A DNA stretch of 5,965 nucleotides from Nitrospirota bacterium (GCA_018262395.1 JAGSYM010000077.1:1-5965); one strand, 5' to 3'. Shown: positions 1-5,965, counted from the first letter of the stretch. Notes: generated from the letters alone by a model not told the origin. Translations and numbers: made by a program.

Positions 1-1
1 T

Positions 2-1192
2 TCTTTGCAGGATAAAGATAACGCGTTAAACAAATTGCTGAAAGATCAGAAAGATACGCTCGAGAGAATATCAGGATTGAGTTCAGAAGAAGCACGTCAG
101 GAACTGTTACGGCAGGTGGAAGAAGAATCGCGATTTGAAGCTGCAAAACTTGCAAAAAAGATAGAGGATGAAGCAAGAGAGAATGCTGAGAAAAAGGCAA
201 AAGAGGTTATCGGTTTTTCTATCCAGAGGTATGCGAGCGACTATGTCACTGATTCCACAGTGTCCTCCGTAACCCTACCAAATGATGAAATGAAGGGGAG
301 AATAATCGGGAGGGAAGGCAGAAATATCAGAGCACTTGAGGCTGCAACCGGAGTTGACCTTATTGTGGACGACACCCCTGAGACAGTGACGCTATCTGCA
401 TTCGACCCCGTCAGGCGCGAAATTGCACGATTATCTCTTGAACGTCTTATAACCGACGGCAGAATTCATCCAACGAGGATAGAAGAGATCGTTGAAAAGG
501 TCAAAAAAGAGATTGAATCTCATATCAGGGAGGAAGGGGAAAAGGCTGTGTTTGATTTTGGCCTTTCCGGCATCCATCCGGAACTTGTCCGGCTCATCGG
601 AAGACTCAAATACAGGACGTCTTATGGCCAGAACGTTCTCCAGCATTCACGGGAGGTTGCCTACCTTGCGGGAATGATGGCAGGCGAATTGCGAATTGAT
701 CCCAAGCTCGCAAAAAGAGCAGGTATCCTGCACGACATCGGGAAGGCAGTTGACCATGAAATAGAGGGCTCTCACCAGGAAATTGGAGCGAACATTGCAA
801 AAAAATACGGCGAGAGTCAAAAGGTCATAAATGCCATTCTTGTTCACCACGGAGAAGGTGACCCCATGACCGTTGAAGCAGCTCTCGTTGCATCATCTGA
901 TGCACTATCAGCTGCACGTCCTGGGGTGAGAAAAGAAAGTATAGAAAATTATTTAAAACGTCTTGAGAAACTCGAACAAATGGCTCTTTCCTATAAAGGT
1001 GTTGAGAAATGCTATGCAATCCAGGCTGGGAGAGAAATACGGATTATCGTAAAACCCGAAGATGTGAGTGACGAAATTTCTTCAATGATATCGAGGGAGC
1101 TTGCAAAAAAGATTGAATCGGAGATGACATACCCCGGCCAGATAAAGGTTACCGTCATAAGGGAGTCCAGATATGTTGAATATGCCAAATAG
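2..1192 (+). CDS. rny: Ribonuclease Y, 5'-truncated by the window edge
   Basis: RNase Y is a membrane-anchored endoribonuclease that starts mRNA decay. The open frame enters from the left edge; the TTG at 5-7 is not the true start. About 396 residues are visible against roughly 510-520 for the family, so the N-terminal membrane anchor and part of the coiled coil lie outside. Counting from that TTG, residues 1-70 are charged, Glu/Lys/Ala-rich coiled coil. A KH RNA-binding domain follows with its GxxG loop in [11 protein letters not shown] (98-108). The HD hydrolase domain has H214 in VLQHSREV, the metal-binding H243-D244 in [18 protein letters not shown] (281-286) and the family signature [11 protein letters not shown] (298-308). 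The C-terminal region ends in RYVEYAK, typical of RNase Y. The frame is intact to the TAG at 1190-1192. ymdB follows 15 bases later on the same strand. Identification is very secure; the promoter is not in view. Confidence 0.97.
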   Translation, partial: SLQDKDNALNKLLKDQKDTLERISGLSSEEARQELLRQVEEESRFEAAKLAKKIEDEARENAEKKAKEVIGFSIQRYASDYVTDSTVSSVTLPNDEMKGRIIGREGRNIRALEAATGVDLIVDDTPETVTLSAFDPVRREIARLSLERLITDGRIHPTRIEEIVEKVKKEIESHIREEGEKAVFDFGLSGIHPELVRLIGRLKYRTSYGQNVLQHSREVAYLAGMMAGELRIDPKLAKRAGILHDIGKAVDHEIEGSHQEIGANIAKKYGESQKVINAILVHHGEGDPMTVEAALVASSDALSAARPGVRKESIENYLKRLEKLEQMALSYKGVEKCYAIQAGREIRIIVKPEDVSDEISSMISRELAKKIESEMTYPGQIKVTVIRESRYVEYAK

Positions 1193-1207
1193 TAAAGCCT
1201 ATGGCTT

Positions 1208-1990
1208 ATGAAGACTCTCTTTATCGGTGATATTGTCGGAAAAATCGGTAGACAGGCGACAAAAACATTACTCCCGCCCGTTACCAGCAAATATAAAATT
1301 GATCTCGTCATTGCGAATGGGGAAAACGCTGCAGGTGGTTTTGGCATAACAGAGAAGATTGCCTCTGAGATTTTCGGCTACGGAGTCCATGTGATCACTA
1401 CCGGCAATCACGTCTGGGACAAGAAAGAATTTATCCCCCAAATCTCAAAAGAGGATCGGGTACTCAGACCGCTGAACTATCCTCCTGGGGTTCCAGGGTT
1501 TGGAAATCTCGTGTACACCATTCGCGACAGTATAAAGGTAGCGGTAGTCAATCTCTCCGGACGGGTATTCATGTCGAACATTGATTGCCCTTTTAGAGTA
1601 GGCAAAGAGACGATTGAACGTTTAAGCGCCCAAACTAAAATAATCGTCATCGATTTTCACGCAGAGGCAACCTCTGAAAAAATTGCCTTTGGCCATTACA
1701 TGGATGGCAAGGTCAGCGCAGTAATCGGTACCCATACACATGTCCAAACTGCTGATGAAAAGATATTGCCCGGAGGAACAGCATATATCACGGATGTCGG
1801 CATGACAGGACCGTCAGACTCTGTGATTGGTATAGAAAAGGAACAAATTATCCAGAGATTCCTCACGAATATACCCATGCGATTCGAAACAGCTGCGGGA
1901 GATGGGATATTTTCCGCTGTCGTCATCGAGACTGATGAGGAAACCGGGAAATCGACTGCAATTCAAAGACTTCAACTCACATATCCCTGA
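1208..1990 (+). CDS. ymdB: YmdB-family metallophosphoesterase (2',3'-cyclic nucleotide 2'-phosphodiesterase)
   Basis: The 260-residue length matches the TIGR00282/YmdB family of dinuclear-metal phosphodiesterases. Characterised members hydrolyse 2',3'-cyclic nucleotides, and the protein is cytosolic with no signal peptide. The metal-site motifs run in the expected order: D8 in LFIGDIVGKIGR, E39 in ANGENAAGG, N67-H68 in TTGNHVWDKKEF, H151 in DFHAEATSEK, and H176/H178 in VIGTHTHVQTAD. The family hallmark ITDVGMTGP (194-202) follows. The ATG at 1208 begins the canonical MKTLFIGD start. No strong Shine-Dalgarno precedes it, and with only 15 bases after the rny stop, translation is probably coupled to rny. 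A rny-ymdB arrangement is also known from Bacillus subtilis, where YmdB influences sporulation and biofilm development. The substrate in this organism is inferred from the family. The next gene downstream is convergent. Confidence 0.95.
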   Translation: MKTLFIGDIVGKIGRQATKTLLPPVTSKYKIDLVIANGENAAGGFGITEKIASEIFGYGVHVITTGNHVWDKKEFIPQISKEDRVLRPLNYPPGVPGFGNLVYTIRDSIKVAVVNLSGRVFMSNIDCPFRVGKETIERLSAQTKIIVIDFHAEATSEKIAFGHYMDGKVSAVIGTHTHVQTADEKILPGGTAYITDVGMTGPSDSVIGIEKEQIIQRFLTNIPMRFETAAGDGIFSAVVIETDEETGKSTAIQRLQLTYP

Positions 1991-2047
1991 ATTCCTCTTC
2001 AACCCACATTATTTACATGGACGGCAGATGTTGTGTTTGAGTGGATT

Positions 2048-2072
2048 TGAATACTGTCTAAGACAGTATTCA
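2048..2072. repeat. Perfect inverted repeat, 11-bp arms with 3-base loop
   Basis: The arms at 2048-2058 and 2062-2072 (TGAATACTGTC and GACAGTATTCA) are exact reverse complements separated by TAA. The repeat lies 57 bases after the ymdB stop, in the gap between convergent ymdB and secG. In either transcript it would fold as a stable stem. Neither side has a clear run of T, so it is not a classical rho-independent terminator. It could be a 3'-end stabiliser, a bidirectional terminator without U-tract, a protein-binding palindrome or part of a small RNA. The right arm can also pair with a second AATACTGT at 2115-2122. Confidence 0.75.
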
Positions 2073-2073
2073 C

Positions 2074-2104
2074 CTCGGGGGTTCCGATGGATATCGGGAC
2101 CGAG
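2074..2104. repeat. GC-rich hairpin with GGG bulge
   Basis: CTCGG (2074-2078) pairs with CCGAG (2100-2104), and TTCCGAT (2082-2088) pairs with ATCGGGA (2093-2099) through one T-G wobble. The GGG at 2079-2081 is bulged and the loop is GGAT. It starts one base after the 2048-2072 repeat, giving two stacked stems between convergent genes. A further 6-bp stem, CATACA/TGTATG, lies at 2132-2148. The rest of 1991-2208 holds no gene I can support: I looked for tRNA features on both strands and saw no T-arm motif or CCA end. The function is unknown; it may help end or protect the ymdB or secG-tpiA transcripts. Confidence 0.6.
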
Positions 2105-2208
2105 AATAAGCGAAAATACTGTATCTGCCGGCATACAGAAATTGTATGAATAAAGCAGGTTATACGTTAGTAGCCAATTCGGTAGATAGGAAGCGCAACT
2201 GAGAAGAA

Positions 2209-2583
2209 TTACTTGGACGGAATCTGCTGCGGTGCCTGAGGTACTTCCTGGGGTTGTGTCTGGGGAACCTGCTGCTGAGGCGTCTGGATAGGACCGCTCG
2301 CCGGCGGTACCGATTCCTGCTGCTGTGATGCAGGGGTCTTTCGGATAACAGAGCCTCCCTTTGATGTTACGACCGCAAGTGTCAGGGACGTGAGCATAAA
2401 AACAACGGCGGCAACCGTCGTCATCTTACCGAGAAAAGAAGCAGCGCCGCGGCTCCCGAAAAGGGTCTGGCTTGACCCTCCGAAAGCAGCGCCCATTTCT
2501 GCTCCTTTGCCGCTCTGGAGCAAAACAACGGCAATAAGAAAGAGACAGACAACGATATGAATAACTGTTAAAAATATAGTCAT
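2209..2583 (-). CDS. secG: Preprotein translocase subunit SecG
   Basis: SecG is the small, non-essential subunit of the SecYEG channel in the inner membrane and aids SecA-driven export. The 124 residues show the family layout: a first hydrophobic segment at about 4-23, the loop signature LLQSGKGAEMGAAFGG (21-36), the motif LFGSRGAASFLGKMT (41-55), and a second membrane segment at about 56-73. After residue 82 comes a low-complexity tail of about 40 residues rich in Gln and Pro. The total is longer than SecG proteins of about 75-110 residues, and such Q/P tails vary in sequence. The ATG at 2583-2581 overlaps the tpiA TGA as ATGA and is preceded by AGGAAGGA, which lies inside the end of tpiA; this indicates coupled translation. 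No U-rich terminator follows it. Confidence 0.95.
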   Translation of the reverse strand: MTIFLTVIHIVVCLFLIAVVLLQSGKGAEMGAAFGGSSQTLFGSRGAASFLGKMTTVAAVVFMLTSLTLAVVTSKGGSVIRKTPASQQQESVPPASGPIQTPQQQVPQTQPQEVPQAPQQIPSK

Positions 2584-3329
2584 GATTCCTTCCTGAATTT
2601 CACGATTCTGGCAAAACTATCAGCTTTGAGGCTTGCACCCCCAACAAGAGCACCATCTACATCAACACACTCCATAAGAGAATCCACATTCTCCGGTGTT
2701 ACACTGCCGCCATATAGTATACATAACTCGTCAGCTTTATTTCCATACAAACTTCTCAGTTTTTCTCTGATATTCGCATGTGCCTCCTGCGCCTGAGCAG
2801 GTGTAGCTGTTCTTCCTGTTCCAATAGCCCAGATTGGCTCATATGCAATGACGATATCTTTCGGATCAATCCCATCAAGTCCCCCTTCAAGCTCCCGCTG
2901 CAATATATCGAGCGTCTTTCCGGCCTCTCTCTCTGCCAAAGATTCCCCGATACAGAAAATAACTCCGAGACCACTTTTTTGTGCAGCCTTGATTTTTTTA
3001 TTGACAATATTATCCGTCTCATGAAAATACTGCCTTCGTTCAGAATGGCCGGCAATCACATACTTGCAGCCGATATCGACGAGCATAAAAGGGGAAATTT
3101 CGCCTGTATAGGCACCTTTTTCTTCATAAAACATATTCTGCGCGGCGAGGATAATATGGGTATTGTTCAGCTGTTCGGCAACCGCAGAAAGAGAGGTAAA
3201 AGGAGGTGCGATTGCAATAGTAACATCTTTCACATCCTTGACCTGTGGAATAAATGCCGACAGAAATTCCCGAGCTTCAGGAATTGTTTTATGCATCTTC
3301 CAGTTCGCAGCAATAAAAGGTTTACGCAT
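2580..3329 (-). CDS. tpiA: Triosephosphate isomerase
   Basis: TpiA interconverts dihydroxyacetone phosphate and glyceraldehyde 3-phosphate in glycolysis and gluconeogenesis. It is a cytosolic, usually dimeric TIM barrel. The 249 residues are full length. The start, MRKPFIAANWKMHKT, carries substrate-binding N9 and K11. The catalytic histidine is H95 in VIAGHSERR, and the catalytic base is E164 in AYEPIWAIGTG. The flexible loop 6 is around 166-176. Phosphate-binding LYGGSV (205-210) and GALVGGASL (226-234) complete the site, so all key residues are present. The stop overlaps the secG start by four bases. The ATG at 3329 is fixed by the conserved N-terminus, yet no normally spaced Shine-Dalgarno precedes it; only AGG directly abuts the start. 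The neighbour trpB2 is divergent. Confidence 0.98.
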   Translation of the reverse strand: MRKPFIAANWKMHKTIPEAREFLSAFIPQVKDVKDVTIAIAPPFTSLSAVAEQLNNTHIILAAQNMFYEEKGAYTGEISPFMLVDIGCKYVIAGHSERRQYFHETDNIVNKKIKAAQKSGLGVIFCIGESLAEREAGKTLDILQRELEGGLDGIDPKDIVIAYEPIWAIGTGRTATPAQAQEAHANIREKLRSLYGNKADELCILYGGSVTPENVDSLMECVDVDGALVGGASLKADSFARIVKFRKES

Positions 3330-3335
3330 CCTGAT

Positions 3336-3365
3336 ACTTTAATTTTATAAACCAGACATTGTCAA
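3336..3365 (-). promoter_or_regulatory. Candidate promoter for tpiA-secG
   Basis: On the minus strand a perfect -35 box, TTGACA (3365-3360), lies 18 bases upstream of TAAAGT (3341-3336), a 4/6 match to the -10 consensus. A stronger-looking TATAAA sits at 3349-3344, but only 10 bases from the TTGACA, and it has no good -35 of its own. With either -10 the transcript would begin 0-10 bases before the tpiA ATG, implying a leaderless or nearly leaderless mRNA. The palindrome AAGCATGCTT (3364-3373) abuts the -35 box and could be an operator. This is a prediction from sequence only. Confidence 0.4.
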
Positions 3366-3394
3366 GCATGCTTTCGCAGCCAGCACCACGGCAC

Positions 3395-3423
3395 TTTAAA
3401 AAAATTGCTTTTACGAGTAAAAT
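3395..3423 (+). promoter_or_regulatory. Candidate promoter for trpB2
   Basis: TTTAAA (3395-3400, 4/6 to the -35 consensus) and TAAAAT (3418-3423, 5/6 to the -10 consensus) are separated by exactly 17 bases. Transcription would start near 3430, giving a leader of about 35 bases before the GTG at 3466. It is divergent to, and does not overlap, the tpiA promoter candidate. The leader is too short for a trp leader-peptide attenuator or T-box, and I see neither. An alternative TATGAA at 3433-3438 has a weaker upstream box. Confidence 0.4.
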
Positions 3424-3453
3424 ATCACCTGTTATGAAATCATGGACAATATA

Positions 3454-3460
3454 AAGGGGG
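3454..3460 (+). promoter_or_regulatory. Ribosome binding site that decides the trpB2 start
   Basis: AAGGGGG at 3454-3460 is a strong Shine-Dalgarno-like sequence five bases before the in-frame GTG at 3466. The upstream in-frame ATG at 3442 has no comparable site in front of it, and starting there would put this purine tract inside the coding region. It therefore favours initiation at 3466. Confidence 0.65.
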
Positions 3461-3465
3461 TAACC

Positions 3466-4824
3466 GTGAACAGACAGATTCTACTCAGCGAAAAAGAGAT
3501 ACCAAAGCAGTGGTACAATATCCAGGCTGATATGCCAAACCCAGTTCCGCCGCCTCTCAATCCGGGAACCGGCAAACCTATATCGCCGGATATGCTTGAA
3601 GCCATTTTCCCCATGAACATCATCGAGCAGGAGGTAAGTACAGAGCGGTGGATCACCATACCGGATGAAGTGCTCGAAAGATATCTGATTTGGAGGCCGA
3701 CTCCTCTTTACAGAGCACATTTTCTGGAGAAATTCCTCGGAACACCTGCTCGCATATATTTCAAGAATGAAGGGGTGAGTCCGCCCGGAAGTCACAAACC
3801 AAATACTGCAATTCCTCAAGCCTATTATAACAAGGTTTTTGGGACTAAGAGGCTTGCGACAGAGACAGGAGCAGGCCAATGGGGTAGTGCGCTCGCTTTC
3901 GCATGCAGTCAATTCGGCCTTGACTGTAAAGTATATATGGTTAGGATTAGCTATAACCAGAAACCGTATCGAAGGACACTCATGGAAACATGGGGAGCAA
4001 AATGTGTTCCGAGTCCGAGTCCGGATACCAATTCCGGAAGAAAGTTCTATGAACAGAATCACGAACATCCGGGGAGTTTGGGCATTGCAATCAGTGAGGC
4101 AGTCGAGGATGGTGCAACATCAAAAGACTCTAAATATTCTATTGGTAGTGTTGTAAATCATGTAGTGTTGCATCAGACAATTCTTGGCCTTGAAGCACAG
4201 AAACAGCTTGCAATGATCGGAGAGTATCCGGATATAGTCATCGGTTGTGCAGGAGGAGGAAGCAATTTTTCAGGTCTTGCCATGCCCTTTGTGAGGGATA
4301 AGATCCATGGGAAAACAGTGCAGATAATCGCGAGCGAGCCGGCTTCATGCCCGACGATGACAAAAGGCCCGTATGTATATGATTTTGGAGATACCGCTGA
4401 AACAACCCCTCTTTTTGCAATGCATTCCCTTGGCCATAATTTCATGCCTGCTCCGATACATGCCGGGGGGCTGAGATATCACGGGATGTCTCCAATAGTC
4501 AGCAGACTGCTCATGGACAACCTCATAGAAGCGAGGGCATATGGTCAACTTGAAACATTTGCAGCAGGGGTTACTTTTGCAAGGACAGAGGGATTTATCC
4601 CGGCACCGGAGACAAATCATGCAATCGCCTGTGTCATCGAAGAGGCAAGAAAGGCAAAAGAGGAAGGCAAGGAAAAGGTAATCCTCATGAACTGGAGCGG
4701 ACACGGTATTATAGATCTTGCCGCCTATGATGCATACTTATCCGGCAAACTCGAAGATTCTGTCTTGTCTGACGATGAAATATGGAAATCCCTCAAAGCT
4801 TTGGAGAAATACCCCAAGCCATAG
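3466..4824 (+). CDS. trpB2: Tryptophan synthase beta chain-like protein, TrpB2 type
   Basis: This pyridoxal-phosphate enzyme of fold type II condenses indole with L-serine (O-phosphoserine in some TrpB2 proteins) to make tryptophan in the cytosol. From the GTG at 3466 the protein has 452 residues, beginning [19 protein letters not shown]. This length and the PKQWYN start fit the TrpB2 group (TIGR01415), not the roughly 400-residue TrpB1. K111 in [10 protein letters not shown] should form the Schiff base. E133 in [10 protein letters not shown] matches the catalytic Glu motif, with Trp where TrpB1 has His. GCAGGGSNF (261-269) is the phosphate-binding loop, and [10 protein letters not shown] lies near the C-terminus. 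An in-frame ATG at 3442 would add eight residues but lacks a ribosome binding site. No trpA or other trp gene adjoins it, so it is probably a stand-alone monocistron; indole salvage is an inference. Confidence 0.95.
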   Translation: MNRQILLSEKEIPKQWYNIQADMPNPVPPPLNPGTGKPISPDMLEAIFPMNIIEQEVSTERWITIPDEVLERYLIWRPTPLYRAHFLEKFLGTPARIYFKNEGVSPPGSHKPNTAIPQAYYNKVFGTKRLATETGAGQWGSALAFACSQFGLDCKVYMVRISYNQKPYRRTLMETWGAKCVPSPSPDTNSGRKFYEQNHEHPGSLGIAISEAVEDGATSKDSKYSIGSVVNHVVLHQTILGLEAQKQLAMIGEYPDIVIGCAGGGSNFSGLAMPFVRDKIHGKTVQIIASEPASCPTMTKGPYVYDFGDTAETTPLFAMHSLGHNFMPAPIHAGGLRYHGMSPIVSRLLMDNLIEARAYGQLETFAAGVTFARTEGFIPAPETNHAIACVIEEARKAKEEGKEKVILMNWSGHGIIDLAAYDAYLSGKLEDSVLSDDEIWKSLKALEKYPKP

Positions 4825-4830
4825 ATTCTC

Positions 4831-4866
4831 AGAGAGAGGGGATGGAAACTGTCCCCTCTCTTTTAT
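4831..4866 (+). terminator. Rho-independent terminator after trpB2
   Basis: Seven bases after the trpB2 stop, AGAGAGGGGA (4833-4842) pairs perfectly with TCCCCTCTCT (4852-4861) across a 9-base loop. The hairpin is followed by a short T run, TTTT (4861-4864), whose first T also closes the stem. The GC-rich stem, closeness to the stop and T run support termination of trpB2; the T run is short. Confidence 0.85.
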
Positions 4867-4890
4867 CATCAACTTTAGGATAAAAGTCCT

Positions 4891-5139
4891 GTGACAAGGG
4901 TTGCCGTGGAAACGACTATATACTGCCATCAATTAGGTATGCTCATCGAATTTTCTTACTGCACTTCGATGAACGACAGCTTGCCCTGCCGGAATATTAT
5001 TGGCTGCTGGAAAGAACGAATGGATATTCTCGCATTTCTAAGAGAAACGTTCACCGATGATCAACTCGAGAAAGTCTTTCGTGGCGTTCCGAAGTCAAGG
5101 ATCGAACGTATCATTGACACGCTGAATACGAACGACTGA
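4891..5139 (+). CDS. Small hypothetical protein, possibly a frameshifted remnant
   Basis: I do not recognise this 82-codon frame. Its last 40 residues, from the ATG at 5020 (MDILAFLRETFTDDQ...), look like a genuine helical, charged protein segment ending in RIERIIDTLNTND. A weak GGAAAG precedes that ATG. The first 43 residues from the GTG at 4891 are Cys-rich and less protein-like, and no good ribosome binding site precedes the GTG. Over the same DNA the frame one base earlier (codons at 4938, 4941 and so on) gives a far more protein-like run, RIFLLHFDERQLALPEYYW, closed by the TGA at 5058-5060. The simplest reading is either a 40-residue gene starting at 5020 or an older gene broken by a one-base change near 5018. 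It lies between the trpB2 terminator and a promoter-bearing gap, with no operon partner. No signal peptide or membrane segment is visible. Confidence 0.35.
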   Translation: MTRVAVETTIYCHQLGMLIEFSYCTSMNDSLPCRNIIGCWKERMDILAFLRETFTDDQLEKVFRGVPKSRIERIIDTLNTND

Positions 5140-5391
5140 AGACTGTTCTCAACTCTCCTCTACAAGTTTCCCCAAAAAGGCAAAAAATAAGTTAGTTTTT
5201 ATGCCACAATTTGTCACGACGTCAACCCAAGCCACATAGTCTTCCTGTCTTAATTAGTGAAAAATGCCCATGATTCTCCATTAACAAAATCATTGTCCAG
5301 GTAAATCGCAGTAAAACCAGGAGTTATCATCTATTCCTTCAAGCTGTGATGAATAATGCTCGCAAAACTTGTGATTCGGTATGAAAATTGC
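5140..5391. other. Intergenic stretch without a supported gene
   Basis: This AT-rich gap has stops in all plus-strand frames. A weak interrupted hairpin at 5179-5205 (GGCA/TGCC outer arms, A/T-rich inner arms) could end transcription from the small frame upstream, but it lacks a clean T tail. A 6-bp inverted repeat, ATGATT/AATCAT, lies at 5270-5275 and 5288-5293. I see no tRNA, known small RNA or riboswitch here. Confidence 0.5.
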
Positions 5392-5420
5392 TTGACAGAA
5401 AGTGAATACAGGGATATGAA
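5392..5420 (+). promoter_or_regulatory. Sigma-70-like promoter for the HEAT-repeat gene
   Basis: A perfect -35 TTGACA (5392-5397) is followed after exactly 17 bases by TATGAA (5415-5420), a 4/6 match to the -10 consensus. Transcription should begin near 5427, about 30 bases before the GTG at 5457. Position, spacing and orientation all fit the gene that follows, and this is the strongest promoter in the window. Confidence 0.6.
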
Positions 5421-5439
5421 GAATATGCACTGCAAAATC

Positions 5440-5445
5440 GGAGGT
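5440..5445 (+). promoter_or_regulatory. Ribosome binding site of the HEAT-repeat gene
   Basis: GGAGGT matches the Shine-Dalgarno consensus fully. The spacer to the GTG at 5457 is 11 bases, slightly long. An in-frame TAA at 5448-5450 rules out any earlier start, and no other usual in-frame start codon lies closer, so this site supports GTG 5457. Confidence 0.65.
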
Positions 5446-5456
5446 CTTAAAACTCT

Positions 5457-5965
5457 GTGCAACTGACCATTAGGTTGTTACTCATAGGCATTATTGGTTT
5501 CGTGTGCTTTCTCATACTGATGGCTCTTGTGTCAGCCACTCTGAGAAGGCTCATCCACGGCTGGAGGTATAGACAATTAGACAAATATCGTGAAGTGTAT
5601 AAGGCACAATTCATTCCACTTTTACAGAACGGGGCAGTATTCTCAAAAACAGATGATTTTCTCGCTTCTCCACGGTCAAATAAATTTCGGGCAATAGAGG
5701 AAGTTTTGTTGGATCTCATGAATGAAGACCGGTATCGAGATAATGTTAAAACATTGTTCTACAAACTCGGATATGTAGATTTCTATGAGAAGAAACTGAG
5801 GAGTCGAAACATCATTGTCAGAGCATCGGCTATTGATAAATTGGGCAAAATGCTCAGTAGCCCGTCAGTGAGCAGACTCATTGAGATGCTAAAGACAAAA
5901 AACACAGAAACAATAGCAGTTACCGTCAGAGCTCTGAGTAAAATTAAATCGATGGAGGCATTGAA
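5457..5965 (+). CDS. Membrane-anchored HEAT-like repeat protein, 3'-truncated by the window edge
   Basis: An open frame runs from the GTG at 5457 to the window end without a stop, giving 169 visible residues. Residues 7-28 (RLLLIGIIGFVCFLILMALV and the next few) form one strong membrane segment. It is followed by the basic stretch RRLIHGWRYRQ, so by the positive-inside rule the rest is probably cytoplasmic with the N-terminus outside. The soluble part is all helix-forming. It includes two helical-hairpin units resembling HEAT repeats, at about 107-133 (VRASAIDKLGKML) and 138-164 (IAVTVRALSKIK), with the spacing of Arg, Ala and Leu typical of such repeats. HEAT repeats usually act as protein-binding scaffolds, so a role in holding a partner at the inner membrane is an inference. 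A strong promoter and GGAGGT site precede it, and it may head an operon beyond the window. The specific family is not recognised. Confidence 0.8.
   Translation, partial: MQLTIRLLLIGIIGFVCFLILMALVSATLRRLIHGWRYRQLDKYREVYKAQFIPLLQNGAVFSKTDDFLASPRSNKFRAIEEVLLDLMNEDRYRDNVKTLFYKLGYVDFYEKKLRSRNIIVRASAIDKLGKMLSSPSVSRLIEMLKTKNTETIAVTVRALSKIKSMEAL

Noticed and set aside
2041..2150. Possible tRNA or other structured housekeeping RNA downstream of secG
   Set aside because: The stems do not fit a cloverleaf, there is no T-loop consensus or CCA end, and no tmRNA or signal-recognition-particle RNA motif is visible.
1902..2153. 83-codon plus-strand frame overlapping the end of ymdB
   Set aside because: It begins inside ymdB in another frame, has no ribosome binding site, and its later half runs through the hairpins at 2048-2104.
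2778..3350. 190-codon plus-strand frame opposite tpiA
   Set aside because: It is antisense to a fully conserved tpiA with all catalytic residues, and its Cys/Arg-rich translation is typical of an antisense shadow.
3481..4068. 195-codon minus-strand frame opposite trpB2
   Set aside because: It is antisense to a secure TrpB2 reading frame, with no plausible product or initiation signals.
5179..5205. Terminator for the small frame ending at 5139
   Set aside because: The stem is interrupted by an A-A mismatch, is mostly A/T, and its T run lies within the stem rather than after it; kept only as a note on the gap.
5290..5430. 46-codon minus-strand frame starting GTG at 5430 and ending TGA at 5290-5292, with a fairly protein-like composition
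   Set aside because: It has no ribosome binding site, overlaps the strong plus-strand promoter at 5392-5420, is short, and resembles no family I know. A second protein-like run in another minus frame just downstream could mean gene decay, but the evidence is too thin.
5447..5719. 90-codon minus-strand frame opposite the HEAT-repeat gene
   Set aside because: The plus strand here has a promoter, a GGAGGT site, a membrane segment and repeats; the minus frame has none of these.

Overview
The window reads as ordinary chromosomal DNA of a bacterium: moderate GC, tight gene spacing, and no insertion sequence, CRISPR array, rRNA or recognisable tRNA. Linked RNase Y and YmdB, a tpiA-secG pair and a TrpB2-type tryptophan synthase beta chain would suit an anaerobic Nitrospirota or deltaproteobacterial-type lineage or a relative. 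This taxonomic guess rests on gene content alone and is weak.

Layout. From the left edge to 1192 (+) is the 3' three quarters of rny (ribonuclease Y). It is followed 15 bases later by a YmdB-family metallophosphoesterase (1208-1990, +); the two look co-transcribed. A 218-base gap between convergent genes (1991-2208) holds strong hairpins that can pair in two mutually exclusive ways. On the minus strand, tpiA (3329-2580) overlaps secG (2583-2209) by four bases, so the two are probably translationally coupled. A 136-base divergent spacer carries candidate promoters for tpiA and for a stand-alone trpB2 (start best placed at the GTG at 3466, end 4824). A clear rho-independent terminator closes trpB2.

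The right fifth is less usual. A short open frame (4891-5139) has a believable C-terminal half, but its upstream half looks more protein-like in another frame, as if a frameshift had occurred. A non-coding stretch (5140-5456) ends in a strong sigma-70-like promoter and a GGAGGT ribosome binding site. These lead into a gene that runs off the right edge: a membrane-anchored protein with HEAT-like helical repeats (5457-end).

How the genes work together. rny/ymdB belong to RNA turnover and 2',3'-cyclic nucleotide handling, tpiA to glycolysis, secG to protein export, and trpB2 to indole-to-tryptophan conversion. These are housekeeping modules set side by side, not one pathway. I see no convincing new multi-gene system. 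The best leads are the switch-like hairpins at 2048-2122, the possible frameshift near 5018, and the HEAT-repeat membrane protein at the right edge.
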